64,000 nt of DNA from Membranipora membranacea (Eukaryota; Bryozoa; Gymnolaemata; Cheilostomatida; Membraniporidae). The translations under genes were made by a program, and so were the position numbers. The stretch is from positions 18,462,025 to 18,526,024 of the forward strand of contig OU612070.1 in assembly GCA_914767715.1 (NCBI GenBank). Reading direction: 5' to 3'. Positions 12,901 to 25,600 of the stretch are shown piece after piece. The notes beneath the pieces are model-generated. The model ran no database searches, was not told the DNA's origin, and worked only from the letters and a program-made list of their open reading frames with translations. Positions within the stretch are counted from its first letter, which is position 1. The number at the start of each line of letters is the position of its first letter.

Positions 12901-15900
12901 ATATTTAGTGTATGATAGGTAAACTCCTGCTAGGTACACTCTTGCTGGGTACACTCCCTCAAAGTACTCTCCTGTTAGGTAGCTAAACGACCCAGTAGAG
13001 ACACTACAGACACCAGCGATTTAAATTCATTAGATGTACTGCCACATAGACCTTTAAGATGTCCGCAAATCCCGATCCATTGAGCAACACCCAAACATGT
13101 ATCAATATTCATTGTGAGTACTTCTCTCTCAAACAGCTTTGTTAAGAATTTACAACATAAAAACCGTAAACTAATATACTGTTTATTGATCTCAAAAATT
13201 ATGCAAAATTCCCCCAACCAACAAAACACAGCTCCAAATATTTTTATTACGAGGTTTGATATTTACATTACTTATGATGTTTCAACACTCGGCTTGATGC
13301 TGAGGCACAAAAACTGAAACGCAACTTAAAGGGCAACCAAGGCTTCGCAGCGATGCATTTATGGGTAGTAAATTATGTGCTAGGCAGCATCAGCTTTGTG
13401 CATTACGCGACGCAAAATTCAAAGTAGTTGCTGACTCTAAGCTGGGTAACACCTCAATTTAGGGGAGGTTCCAAGACATTGCTGAAATGATGATAGAGTA
13501 CAGGCTAAATAATAACAGGAACAGGAAACTGCTCTGTGGTATTCTATTTTATCTGAGTTTGAGTATACCTGATGGATGAAATGTTTCCCAATAACTCTGG
13601 CTGAATAATCCTCCGAATTAGATTTGGTCTTTTTCCCTATTTCCCTATATGGAGAAGGTGCGATCTGCTATCAATCAATGAGAACGTGTTTGAAACCTTG
13701 GTTGCCCTTTAATCTTAAAGTGAAAGACAACCACAAAAGTTATATTTTGATATTTGATGCGTAATGATGTACTCCTTCTAAATTTGGATGTTATAAATAA
13801 ATGTTAAATTTGAAAATTTTAATTATTTCACTTACAAACTCTCTTCCACCATTTTGTTTCAGTAACACCAATACCTGTACTCTCCAAATAAATATATTAT
13901 TGGAAAAGAGTGATGCGTAAAATAATTGTTTTCCAAGAATCGAAGCAGTTATCTTTTGTTGTGTCAATCTAAATATATAAACAGTCATCTCAGTTACAAA
14001 ATCATCTACAAAAACAATATTATTGCTTTCAATAACGCAATTAAGCATTTTCTTTGAGGTTATAATAGCTTCCCAACTTAATTCAGTTTATTGCAGCCAT
14101 GGGGTGGAGGGGCTACTGACTGCCCTGTAGTGCGGATTCAAAGCTTATACCTAGGATTTCTATTGTTGAGTATGTTGCCTACTGGTGAAAGTTAATTGCA
14201 TCTTGATACATATTTGGTGGTGCCAGTGTTGTCTTCTACTTTAATAGAGGTCGGGTAAAACTTCAATACGTTCCTCAAAAACTCACATTGAAAAATAAGG
14301 TACCGATAGCAGGTCCACTTGTGTGTGCTGCTCCTAAAGTAGCTTCGATCAAAGCCTACAAAAAGAAGAATACTCTGAGCACAATTCACCAAGCATTAGA
14401 GTGCACTCCGCTCAACTCAAACCACCAGGGACCACCAAATTTTTTCCCTGAATGAGCAAAGTCGGAATGAAGTGAAATGGAAATTAGAGTGTGTTAAGAT
14501 TTGCCCAAAGGGCCAAATTTCCTTCACTGAGTAAAGAGGCATTCTAAATTACAATTATGTTGTGTAAATCCTAGACCCAAATTATCATAATGCTCTGCAC
14601 ACTTGGTTGAGGACAGTCTATGGTCACAGAGTAAGAATATATCCTTACTCTGTGATATGGTGAAGTATCGATCAATCATGTTTGAATCTAGCAGTATGAT
14701 TATTACCACTCACCACGATAGTAGTACTCTTGTAATCTGTGACCTTCATTAGCACACATGTCATGGTGACTGTCAGCATAACAGACCCATTCCCGGTAAT
14801 AAGCCGTAATATGACACACAATGAGAAGAAGTAACGATCATCGGCATAATATACCAACCTAAAAAGTCAGAAGGATTGTGTTATCTTTGGAAATCAAACA
14901 TAATTATGTAGGGAATATTTAGGCCGTTTCTATAATAATTTTTTGCCATGTAGTGATATATTATGCGGGTTTGGTATGATTAATGTGGCAGGATAAATTT
15001 CATCCATTTCATCTCTACTCAAGCTTATCTCTTTTTGTCTACTCTCTCTTACTTTATCATCACAAACCTAGAAATTCATACATCACATCACATATAATAT
15101 ACAATATATAATATAATACATACGCCTCATTCCATCTATTATAATTTTAGTTTTTTTTTTCGACACTGAATGAAAAGCATTTTGTAAGAGATGACCTTAA
15201 AAAGCCAATGGAAGTTCATAGTATATAATATGTGTGCGACTATTGAAATTATTTTTGTTGCTCCTCCTTTCAGATCATCTTTCCTCTCACCCCACCATGC
15301 AAGTGTTGAATTTTGTGGGTTCGAATCCTACTACAGTCCATTGATTAATTGGGTTTGGTTGGCTCCAGATATGCTCCGACCTGCCTGCAAACAGAGAGCA
15401 ACCTGGCGCCGGAATTGCGCCCTCGCCCTTAGGGCAACAAGAATTTCGCCGCATATGCTTCAGGATGTGGCGTGTGACATGACCATCTGATTATAATCAA
15501 CCATTTTAGTCTGATTTTTAATCTACCAAAAACTCCTTATTGTCAACTTGCAATGGCCGGTTAATGTCATTAGCGGTGACCGATCCGATACTAGCGACAT
15601 ACTTGATGAGTTCACAGGCGACCAAAGGGCAATTAACCTAAAATATCATGGACAAAGTAAGATTTGATGTGAAAAATATTCCAAACATAGTTTATGACTT
15701 GATGGGGTATCAGTGTGTCTAGGATATAGTCAGCTTATCACACATCAAATAAAAGTCAGTAAAGTATTTCTAATCTCGGCTTTCTGATGGTCAGCGTACA
15801 AGAAGATACAATGTCAGATCATAGAATCAATAAAACTTGTGTATAATTGTATCAGGGAGGGTTGTCTGATTTTGATGTCTGCATCCAGAGCATAAAATCT

Positions 15901-17072
15901 ACTCAAAACAAACATGTTGCCTGTTGTGTGGCTTTGGAATGTCATAATTGTATGTGATCAAAAGATAACTACCAGCAGACTTCAGTTTCACAACTCCTCA
16001 TATTATAGAAGTTTAATGTTTGAAAAAGGTATATTGAATGCACAAATCGCATGGTGATAAGGAATTTTCTCCCCACTGTGATGATGTAGTTTAATAACAA
16101 TTTTTGTTGCCAACCAGTAATTTGAACCAAACACCTGCATATTGATTGCAGATTGTTTGAGTTACTTGAGCTTAGTTAATAATGTTGATTTTGCATGTTT
16201 GATTATTGTGTGGATTTACATGCAGCAGACATATTATGTAACAACTTTGAATTAACCTAGATTGTGCAGGCACTTAGTCTGCCTTGTTTTATGAATTGAG
16301 AGCAGAGTTGACTTGAGAGAGAGTGGACCTGCACCAGCGTAAATAAAGAACTTTACGAGCTCGTGAATATGTAGATTGCAATAAATAAACGTGTTTAGGC
16401 TTTCACCATGAACCTCCCTGCCTACAATGGTGCTCCCTGATCGACAGAACAGAGGCTGAGGAACATTAAAAGAAACAACCTTTAGTTGATACATCCCCAT
16501 ACCCACAGATCAATGAATTCATTGCGCAGATCAAAGTATCATTACTGTAAATACACTTTGCATGAACACAATCCACAGCAGTAGTGAAGATCTCACTTTC
16601 AAGTTCTTGCATAACAACACCGGAACTAAATGACGGTAAAAGGCTTTGTGTTGTGGGTGGTCTTCAATCAGATCAAAGGTTGACTCCATGGTCAGACCAA
16701 TAAGTTATATTCTATATTATGGTTTGCGTTATTATGCATCACAAGAATGGTGAAATGTTGATCGCCACCAAGTGAAGATGGTATTGATGAAACATGGGGT
16801 ACATCTTCAAAATTTTTCAAAAAGAGTTGTACCACAAATAAACTTAACAGCAGGAACAAGACATGTATAGAACCCTTCCATTGGGATATTGGGACTGTTG
16901 TATTCCGCCTCAACACCTGTCATCGAACAAGCCAATACCTCTCTTTTATTTAACAATTGATAATGAGGGAAAAACTCACCCAAAAGCGATTATGGTGACA
17001 CCACTTGATATGCTGCCTATAAAACACATCCATTTTGGCCTGAAGCTGTGTATCTAAAAAAAAGATTACTGT

Positions 17073-17107
<35 letters not shown>

Positions 17108-20100
17108 TTGAGGTTTTCTGTTATTTATTGATGTTATCTTCTATTTGTCTAAAAGTTTATAATCAAATTTCAATCGAAATTAAATTATTAACCAAACACA
17201 CATATGTATATCAACTCAACTTGAACTTAAAAAAAATATAAATTTGTAGGGTCTTACATGGCAATATAATTAAAGCACAAATCTCATGAAGAAAATGAGT
17301 AAATGAAGAGGCAATAAACGGCATTAAATGAGATCAGTGGTGATTTATATGGCTGGTCTGATTTAGCTTCAACATTGTGAAAGTTGATTATGTTTGAAAC
17401 GTTAAGTGTGTATGCGAGGTGTACACCCTACAGAGCGCTGCCGCTGCAGCATATGAAGAGATAAGTGGCGTGAGGGCTGGAATTATGATTCTGATTGTAC
17501 GTGCTTATTTTTCTTAGGGGTAGCTTGAGTAGCAGGCCTGTGGTTCTAGGTATGCCGGGAGGCACTGCCTCACCTGGATTGCTAAATTAATTGTCCTGAA
17601 AGATTTTAATTGAATAATCCATGTGAGAATCAGAATCCTTTCCAACTTATATATGGTATATATTTTGAATTGCTTTGGAGACAAGGGCTAAATACTTCTG
17701 TGGCCTTCACCAGGGACCATATTTAATTAGCAACACAACGGACTTTTGTGCTTGAACTTCCGTAACTCATCAGGTTTCAATTTGAAAATGAATGGATGTA
17801 AATGAATTTTATTCAGAAAAATTTGTCGAGTTTTGATGAGTTGCTCATGATTCATAACGTCAAATGCTTTCTAAATCAGTTGTTAAAAATGAAATATTGT
17901 TTGGGGTGGTCATGTGATGGTATTCAGTTTTGTAAAAGTGAAAGTAGAAGCTGTTCGCCTGTTTCTAGCGGTCATAATTAAAAGGTCATAATTTAAGCTT
18001 CCAACATTAAATTTCTATGGTTTTTTGGAACAGTTCGAGGCATAATGAGTCCTCGTGCTGCTGGAGACTATTTGATACTGATATATATTACATGGATGAG
18101 AGGTACATATCTGACCCTGACCGCATTTCTCATCTTTGATTGTTGGTCCACAAGTTCAGAATCTGTTATAATAGCTCACCCTTGTAAACTTATGTCAAGC
18201 AGCTTGCCTAAGTGATTAGAGGTTGTTTCTGAGACGTCAATCAATGCATAAGGTAAATGCTGCCAGATTCATAGCTCTTTTTACATCCTGACACAAAGCT
18301 TTACACTGATGGATTATCTCCACAAATAGCCACGTTATAATTTGCCACTGATCCATTAACTCATATCAGTGCTATATGAGTATCTACATTTATGTATCAG
18401 ATTAACCGAAGATTGACTTTAACATTTTTCTGCATTTCTTGAACAACTATTTTTCTTATAACTTTCTTATAACTAATGAAGCTTTTAAAAGTTCAATTCT
18501 AAACTAACCATAATATAGGCATAGGAACATACAAATCTGTTTTTTTTTCTGTTTGGTTAACAGTTTTAATAGATACTAAAATATCCCACATACTAGTTAT
18601 GGCACACATTAACGGTTTTGGAATCTTTGAAGTGAGTTCATCATCGTGATGGATTCCTTTTTGTTACAGCAATATAAAGAAGATAACTAGCTCCAAAGAT
18701 GGAATTTCTAATGGTGTAAAATGGATATAATTTTTTTCTCTAAATCTGAGTGACAGATTAGATTCAGTTTGACACACTAAACTGATTTGGTATGTAAAGT
18801 CTGTATGTTGATTTTACATTGAGAGCAACACAATCTCCAAAAGATTTGGTTGTAGATTTTCTGTCACATATATACATATATACACTATTTTGTTTTGCAG
18901 ACAATATCATCTTGGAATGGATCTTTTCCATAAATTGTCAGATCAAGATATGTAAAAGCAAGGCAACTTATCAAGATTATCCGGATTATTTTTGTCATAG
19001 AACTTTATTATCATTAAGTGAAGTTTTGGGGCAGAGTTCTCTTACTGTTGAATGTTGATTGATTGGTTTATTTGTCAGTCACATATAAGTATGTTGCGTA
19101 ATTCGTTGTTTGATACACAGCTGTCCACATAGAATCAGGGAAGTACAGAGAGAATAGAGCAAAGAAAAAAATGTTGTTGGCTTCGTGTCAGACGCTGGGT
19201 ACTTTTTTTGGATACTTTTTACTGGTTACTCTGTCATTTCTAAATATATTCAAAGAATAGTCTTTTCAAACATTAGATAGCCAATTGGGCTTTCTGCTGA
19301 GTTAAGCCATTTTAAGTGTAGATTTTGAAAGGGAAATTAAAACAATCTAATTTGTTTCAAAGCACATATAAAACAGAGGTCACAAGTAAATATGCAAAGC
19401 CCTTTCTATCATCAGACATTTTGATACTTGAATATCAACAGGGCCAAATCAGGAACAGTGTCCGCCATCCGGTAGTGACAGCAGACTAAAACCTCTAATG
19501 TTCTATATTAAAGCACCGACATGATCTGTGACATGAGTGTTATGCTCACTGATTCGTAAGATAGAGTAAATATTTCACAAATTTACACATAAAAAATTAT
19601 TCAAAAATAAAGCATCAAAGCATATTCTTCGCCTGGTGCAAAAGTCCAATAAACACCAACGCTCCCTTAGAAGTAAATGTTCAGTAATAAAACCTTCTTT
19701 TGGGACACATTTTGGCAAAACAGTTCTCTCAAATCTGCTGCACATTTTCAGACTGAAATGCAAAACGGCTGACAGCCTACTATCTTTTAACTAATATTTT
19801 TGATAATAATTGTCACAAGAACAATAATTTGAGCATCGTCATTTATTTATGTATAACCCCTTTTTTTTGTGTGGATTTAACTGTGTGTAGAGGTCAACAA
19901 GTTACTTTTTAACTACTCTGTTATCTGTAAACTTTCTAGAAAACCTCTTTAAACAAATAAATAAATATGTTGCTTACTGAAAGTTGAAAGTCTTTTCAGC
20001 TTAGAAATAAGGAACTATGTCGTAAAAATAAGTTTTTAATAGTACTGATATAAGCTACATAATTAGTCTACGTATATTTGTCCTTACCAAAATTCCGTAG

Positions 20101-20405
20101 AGCGGTGCTGCCACAAACCTGGCAGCATCATATGACGTCAGTACGATCCCAACTTGTACATTGTTTACGCCTTTTTTCTTTGCTGCCTCTCCATAAAAAG
20201 GAAACAAGATTTGGTCTGTCGACATGACACAGAAGTGCAGCGTCAGTAGAGAAACTAGCATCACATTCTGTCTAACTACAGAAAGGTTTGACTTGTGCCC
20301 TTCGCCGTCATTTCCTGAATTGTTGTCTTGTAGTAACTTTGTATTCTCCGTTTCTTTCTTTATTTCCGAGTCGCTGTCACAATAACTCATTTTCTGAAAT
20401 TCCAC
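9927..20405 (-). CDS. MFS transporter, SLC18B1 (vesicular polyamine transporter)-like, 11 exons
   Basis: Exons in transcript order: 20405-20088, 17053-16980, 14858-14714, 14355-14287, 12817-12730, 12440-12286, 11686-11588, 11192-11092, 10875-10777, 10393-10222, 9986-9927; 1380 nt, 459 aa, close to the ~456 aa of human SLC18B1. A second Met five codons in (20390) is an alternative start. The protein has an acidic, polar cytosolic N-terminus and then MFS helices. The region after helix 1 (FPFYGEAAKKKG) matches the SLC18B1 FFPKEAEKKG region. TM12 is split by the last intron; the final 20-codon exon restores the helix and a short basic tail in phase 0. SLC18B1 is a proton-coupled vesicular carrier for polyamines and related amines; the substrate here is inferred. 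A TATA-like box lies about 137 bp upstream of the first ATG, and candidate AATAAA signals lie near 9734-9755. Intron 1 (3 kb) holds LINE debris. It lies downstream of the decarboxylase gene on the same strand. Confidence 0.85.
10571..10646. repeat. 15-bp minisatellite
   Basis: About five tandem units of GGGATTCTACTG(G) type, in an intron of the SLC18B1-like gene. Confidence 0.75.
12912..12985. repeat. Short degenerate tandem repeat
   Basis: Four or so units of CTCCTGCTAGGTACA type just upstream (in transcript sense) of exon 5 of the SLC18B1-like gene. Confidence 0.5.
15280..15495 (+). mobile_element. tRNA-SINE family copy 1
   Basis: Contains a perfect B box (GTGGGTTCGAATCC), then a body with CAAACAGAGAGCAACCTGGC and GCCCTTAGGGCAAC, ending near GGATGTGGCGTGTGACATG. 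The same body occurs in inverted orientation at 22015-22190. Intron of the SLC18B1-like gene. Confidence 0.75.
16175..16465. repeat. Dispersed repeat, copy 1 of 2
   Basis: Shares TGTTGATTTTGCAT, GATTATTGTGT, a GAGAGAGT-GACCTG block and GGCTTTCACCATGA with 24013-24196, same orientation. Identity is patchy, so both are old. Unclassified. Confidence 0.6.
17066..17530 (-). mobile_element. LINE 3' remnant, copy B
   Basis: Same tail as copy A ((TTTA)n then GAGGTTTTCT and AAAAGTTTATAATC), with the decayed C-terminal coding end on the minus strand and internal deletions. Intron 1 of the SLC18B1-like gene. Confidence 0.7.
17533..17712. mobile_element. TIR element, hAT-like termini, family copy 2
   Basis: Begins CAGGCCTGTGGTTCTAGG and keeps the TTTTAATTGAATAATCCATG core of the family. 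The right terminus is not clear. It abuts LINE copy B. Confidence 0.5.
19047..19205. repeat. Dispersed repeat, likely LINE 3' tail (second family), copy 1
   Basis: Starts TTGATTGATTGGTTTATTTG and is similar to 51747-51960 over at least 120 bp. The reverse complement ends in CAAATAAACCAATCAATCAA, a tail style of CR1-like LINEs. Confidence 0.5.
19560..19968 (+). mobile_element. LINE 3' remnant, copy C
   Basis: Plus-strand frame from about 19610 reads KASKHILRLVQKSN and LRSKCSVIKP, the same as RASKHILLLVSKSN and LRSNCAIIKP of copy A, with stops further on. The 3' end carries the family tail GTAGAGGTCAACAAGTTAC, then AAACCTCTTTAAAC and (AAAT)n. Confidence 0.85.
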
Positions 20406-20540
20406 TGAGAATCGATCTCGCTCTGCAAGTTCTCCTATCAGTGCTAAGCAGTATTATAACTTCACAAACCATACATTTGCTAAATTAGGTGCTAATCTGC
20501 AATGTAGTCGGTAAGGCTAATTGAACTGATCACTCCGGAA

Positions 20541-20552
20541 ATTTTATATATA
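20541..20552 (-). promoter_or_regulatory. TATA-like box upstream of the SLC18B1-like gene
   Basis: On the minus strand this reads TATATATAAAAT. It lies about 137 bp upstream of the first ATG of the transporter, a plausible core promoter with a short 5' UTR. AT-rich DNA makes chance matches common. Confidence 0.4.
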
Positions 20553-21559
20553 CTGCTCAGTTAGGTGTATCCATAAATCACTGACTATAGATCACTATAT
20601 ACTAACTATCACTATATATAAATCACTAGATAACGTGGGAATATTTTCGGTAAAAACTTAAACATAAAGGGCCCATAAAGGTGAGCGTACAATATGGATA
20701 TGTGATTATGTACTTTGCTAATGTTGTACAGGATAACCTCTCTTTTGAAAAAATCCTGGTTTTGGGCAGAAGAGAAGTATCAAACCAGGCTGAGTGAGTC
20801 ATGGAGGACATCACCTTTAATTTATTGACCCTGCTGTGAGCACGTGCTGCATACACAGCCCCAGGTACATGATCAGAGTGCAGGTCATTGAATAGGTATG
20901 GTTGCCATGGAAATATTTCCAACTCTGATGATTACATGGATTAAATATGTGAAACCTACACTTTTTACATCTCATTTGAATTGCAGCTGTTTATAATGGG
21001 GAGGTTGCCCTCAAAATTATAGTTGGTTCGGCCATCTTGCCTTTCTATTTTTATACCCTTTTATGGTGACCAATTGTTTGGTATAAGGGAGAGTTGTGTT
21101 TTGATTAATATGATCAGTTGCCACCACAGTTACCACCACAGTTACCACTTATATCCAGAATATATCAAAACATTATTCTATAATCACACTCAAAACCTGA
21201 GACCAATCCCATCAAAATCACCAGAGAGGGCAACTCCTGATATGATTAGGAAATAAACATTTTTTTTATATTAGTTATCACTTATCGGTAAAGATCCTTG
21301 ATTATTGCATTTTCTGGCCTCTCTGTAGTCAATGTTTTGGCTCTGAGCCGACACATTGGCTAGCCTTGCTGTGACCGCACTTTATCATACCAACATATGT
21401 GAGATTCAGGGTTACTGATTCATCACATTCTCTCAACTACTGAGTTATGTGCTCACGAGCTCGGGTAGATAATACTCGATCTCGATCTGACATTTGCTGC
21501 TTCTGACACATTTACAGAGGTTCCAGCAAAATCTCAGCAATTAGGAGTCTGTCTGTCCT

Positions 21560-21669
21560 GGGAGGGGAGGGTAGGGAGGGGAGGGGAGGTCCCACCCTCC
21601 CTGGATCAAGTTTGATCCACTTGCCTGCTTGCAGAGTTGACGTGACCAGTTGGGGGGGGGGGGGTAGGT
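21560..21669. repeat. G-rich tract, G-quadruplex-prone
   Basis: At 21560-21591 there are five or more runs of three to four G separated by single bases (GGGAGGGGAGGGTAGGGAGG). A second run of 12 or more G starts near 21653. Intergenic, upstream of the SLC18B1-like gene. Confidence 0.7.
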
Positions 21670-21720
21670 GGGGGTGGAACCTCCTAATGCAGGCAAATGT
21701 TATCAAATTTGATCTACTTT
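21600..21720. mobile_element. Palindromic MITE, family shared with 57974-58123
   Basis: GATCAAGTTTGATCCACTTG and GCCTGCTTGCAG on the left face ATGCAGGCAAATG and ATCAAATTTGATC inverted on the right. The arm text aligns with the arms of the HAAO intron 4 palindrome. Confidence 0.55.
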
Positions 21721-22014
21721 TACCCGCTCCTTGAATTAGCAACAAAAATGAAATGCATAAGCAATATAGAAGTCGTAATAGTGCTGAAATAGAATATGGC
21801 CTTTTATGGATTTATGGTACAGGTGTAAAGATGATATTACAATCTTTACACCGGTATCATAAATCATTTTATTACCGAAAATGCATTTATATCTTTATCT
21901 CTTTCTCTGTCAAAAGTTTATTCATTGAAAGCAGATTAGTGGATTGGTGTAGTTAATTGGTGTCTTACCACACACCACATCTCTAAGCATGACGGCAAAA
22001 TATTAGTTACCCTT

Positions 22015-22190
22015 AGGGGCACGGCTGCAATATCTGCGCCAGGTTACTCTCTGTTTGCAGTCAGATCAAAGCATACCTGGGGGCCGACCAAACCTAAGTA
22101 GGTGGACTGAAGTGCAATTAGAACCCATGAGATTTAACATTTGCATGTTAAATGTACAACGCTCTAATCAACTGAGCCACCTAAGGTATC
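22015..22190 (-). mobile_element. tRNA-SINE family copy 2
   Basis: Minus strand: A box in GGTGGCTCAGTTGATTAGAG, B-box-like GGGTTCTAATTGC, then the family body with GCAAACAGAGAGTAACCTGG and CCCCTAAGGGTAAC. It supplies the intact A-box head missing from the copy at 15.3 kb. Confidence 0.75.
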
Positions 22191-22607
22191 AGAGTAGCTG
22201 TCAAAGCACAAGACTGATTGTCTTCATAGGGTTGAGTGTTACACATGTAGACACCTTTATCAGAAATACAACGATGAAATCAGAATGGTTTAATCCTGAA
22301 CAAGTGAACTATCAACAGTATATAAATCACCAACATTAAACAATACTAGTAACATAGTACCAAATACCAAACAGACAGAAATTAAACAAAGTCATGTTGC
22401 CAACAAGCTCGAAGTTTTCACTCCTAGTTTTTTGTTTGATAGTATGAATAGTCAGGAATGTCTAAGAATAGAGATTTTTAGGTGAAATTACATAATTACT
22501 CACTATTTTTTCTCACTGTCAATATGAGATAGGTAATATATCTTTGTTCAATCACAATAAATTGATTACATAACATTTGTGATGTGGCGTAATAAACCAA
22601 CCAATGG

Positions 22608-25600
22608 TCAGCCAGTTTTGACTTCACCATTAGTCTGAGTTGGCTTAGCTGCAGCGGCATCATAACGGGACTGGATTTTCTGCTGAGCTTCTTGTATTAC
22701 TTGCCACGCTAAGCTGATATCTTCAGAAGTCGTCAAAGTGGAGCATACAGCTAATCTCAGAAAGTATGTATCAGCGACCTGAAAGATAATAATTTGAAGG
22801 GTTCTGTTATTATTGACTATGAGTAACTGTATCAGAAGAAAGCCGACCATCAGAAGTATATACATATATACATATACATACACATATACATATATACATA
22901 TACATCATGTCATAATTATTTAAAACATCATCTATGTCGAACTCAATTCTCATGAGGTCAGCATGATATGACGTTCTATTTTGTGTCGTGACCCTTTGAA
23001 TCCGACACACTTTTATATTTCAGGGTAGGAATGAATTTATTTGTGTGTTGTATATTTATATATTTTATGGTATATGTCACTTTATAAATTGAAACTCAGG
23101 AGTTGCTTTGTCAGTTGACAAGAGAAGATAACTCTTAGTTTAAAAAAGTATATCTGAGATTATAAAGGAAATAACAAAACTAAGCATACTAAGAATGCAG
23201 GTTTTCAACACCAATCAGTATATCTATGAGATTGAGTCTTAATAAAGATGAAAACCTCGGCTAAACTATATCATCACTTCATCCTGATGTCATTTACCAA
23301 ATACCTGCTCAACACGAGCGGATGTTATTGAATATTTTAATGCTTCTCAACTAATTGTAGATTATACATAATGAGAGACTTACTGTGCTAGGAATAATGT
23401 GAATTCTTCTATCTACATCATTTATATGATTAAGTATATCTTCATTCATCTCATTGGTTCCCTGTAAAATAGTCACCGACAATTATAAGCCTTGCCTGTG
23501 GTTATATATATATTTATTCTAATCAGAATGAATTATCATTCTTTTGTGAGCCATGGCAAGGAAGAAGAGAGTTGTCGATAATTGAGAGGAGATTTTATAT
23601 TTTACTGACCTAACGTGACAGTCATTTCCAACATCGATAAAACAGAACGGGGTTAGAGAACAAAAAAGATCACTGGAGATTGACGGACAGCCAAGCAATC
23701 AAATTAGTTTTTCACTCATTTAGGAGATATTTCATTGAGAATGGAATTTTCAGCAGGGAAGTGATATAAAACGGAGAGTTCAGACCAGTATAAGACAAAC
23801 CTTTATTCTGAAGCAGACCAGACCCATAGTAACTTCTCCTATAATCTCATACTGTCTATCACCTCTCACCATCTGCTCAAACTCTTTGGCTAGAGATATT
23901 TGCTACAGAAAAAATTATCACCGTCACTTCTTGGTCATATGGTTGATCAACGAGTTGATTTGATCATCAGAATTGGACGGCAGTAAACTATGCAAGTTGC
24001 TCCGTAACTATCCGCTTATGTTGATTTTGCATTTGATTATTGTGTAGAGAGGGAGAGAGTCGACCTGAGCCAGTATACATCACACAACAAAAGAAGCTTA
24101 TTATTTAGTAAATATGTAGTCAGTGAGAAGGTTTGAGGGCTTTCACCATGATCCTCCCTGCCTAAGATGGTGCGCCCTGCTCAGCAGCGTAGAGAAATCG
24201 TCAACAAATAAATTGTTCATGGTTTTCATTCCCACATCCTCCCAACTTTAGTTTTGAAATCTGATGCTCTAACCGAGGCGATATCCCTGATTTTAAATTA
24301 ATTATCAGTCTGTACATTTCAATAATACCTTTCTGATATTTTCCTGCAGTCCTTTCACTCCAATCATTCTCATTACAAACCAGAGTTTTAGCGATCTGAA
24401 CCTTCTGCCGAGTGGGATCTGTAAATGTCTGAAGTCTATGATCTCGGTATCGTGTTTGTGTTGTAGGTATACTGGTGTGACATTAAAGGCGTTAGCAACC
24501 AGGTGACAGTCCTTCATCCAGAGAGGCGAACAGTCAAAGTTTGTCATCATCCACTTGTGAGGGTTGAAGTTGAATGAATCAGCATGCTGTGGGAATAATA
24601 AAAACAATGTATAGGCCCCTTTGTAATTTTTAGTCACTTTTTAAAAACCTTATTCTCCTTACAATTATAAGACAATAAACACTTAAAAAATGTATACATT
24701 AATCTTAAAGAACTAAAATGCAGAGATATACCAACTCCCTCCTCCCAACCCCAACAAGCGAAATCACCATCATATTGATGATGATGATGAAACTGAAACA
24801 GATAAACATGGACTTTGCTGATCAACTAAGGCCAGCATTAATAATATCAAAACAAATCAACAGATGGAACAAAACCATGCAAGAGTAAGAAAAAACGTTT
24901 CTTTGTAATATTTCTGACTATGTATAACTCATCAAAAGAGGCATGGTATATTAATCATTATTCTTTACCTCAATACCATCCAGCATATATCTATATTCAG
25001 GGCATATTGCAGCAGTACCGGCATACGCAGCATCTATATGTAGCCATAATCCCTCCTTTTCACCTGAAAGAAATTAAAACAAAAATTACCGCTCAGCTCA
25101 ATTTAAACTCGGATGTTCCACGCTCCCTGTGCAAACTATGCTATGTGGAATTGTCCAGTCTTGGACAGGGCTGGACAACTTTATCATAAATATATTGTGA
25201 ATTTTTGCCTTGTGTAGATATTGTAGAAGCATATATGATATTTTTAAGCGTACAAAGAAAACGATCTATAAACTAAGCAGGGAGGGTGAACTCAGCACAT
25301 TTTTGTTTCAGGAAAAAAAAGAGGGAAACACGGATACTTTTTTATTTTTATACTCACAGACTTGGCCTAATTCCTTGAGATTATCGAATGAGCAGACGGA
25401 AGTGGTCCCGACTGTGGCTGCAACCTAAAGATAAAAATCGGAGTGGTAAATTTGAGCTTCAAAAATTTATAAATGTTTTATATGTTATAAATTTACAAAA
25501 TATCCTTCTGTTTATGGAAATTAGATTGATGCAAAATGTACCTCCAAAAATCAAAGTGTTTGGGGACTCAAGCCAAACCGCAACTGAATATGATCGCATA

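Larger units (their letters stand above)
20553..22607. other. Intergenic region between the decarboxylase and the SLC18B1-like gene
   Basis: About 2 kb upstream of the transporter. It holds the G-rich tract, a palindromic MITE and a SINE; I see no gene. Confidence 0.6.

Noticed and set aside
24420-24450. Tyr-to-Phe change (DFRH for DYRH) first read as the catalytic Tyr switch that makes aldehyde synthases
   Set aside because: Counting from the PLP lysine shows the catalytic Tyr is the one in TPVYLQH, which is conserved; HDC also has Phe at the DFRH position.
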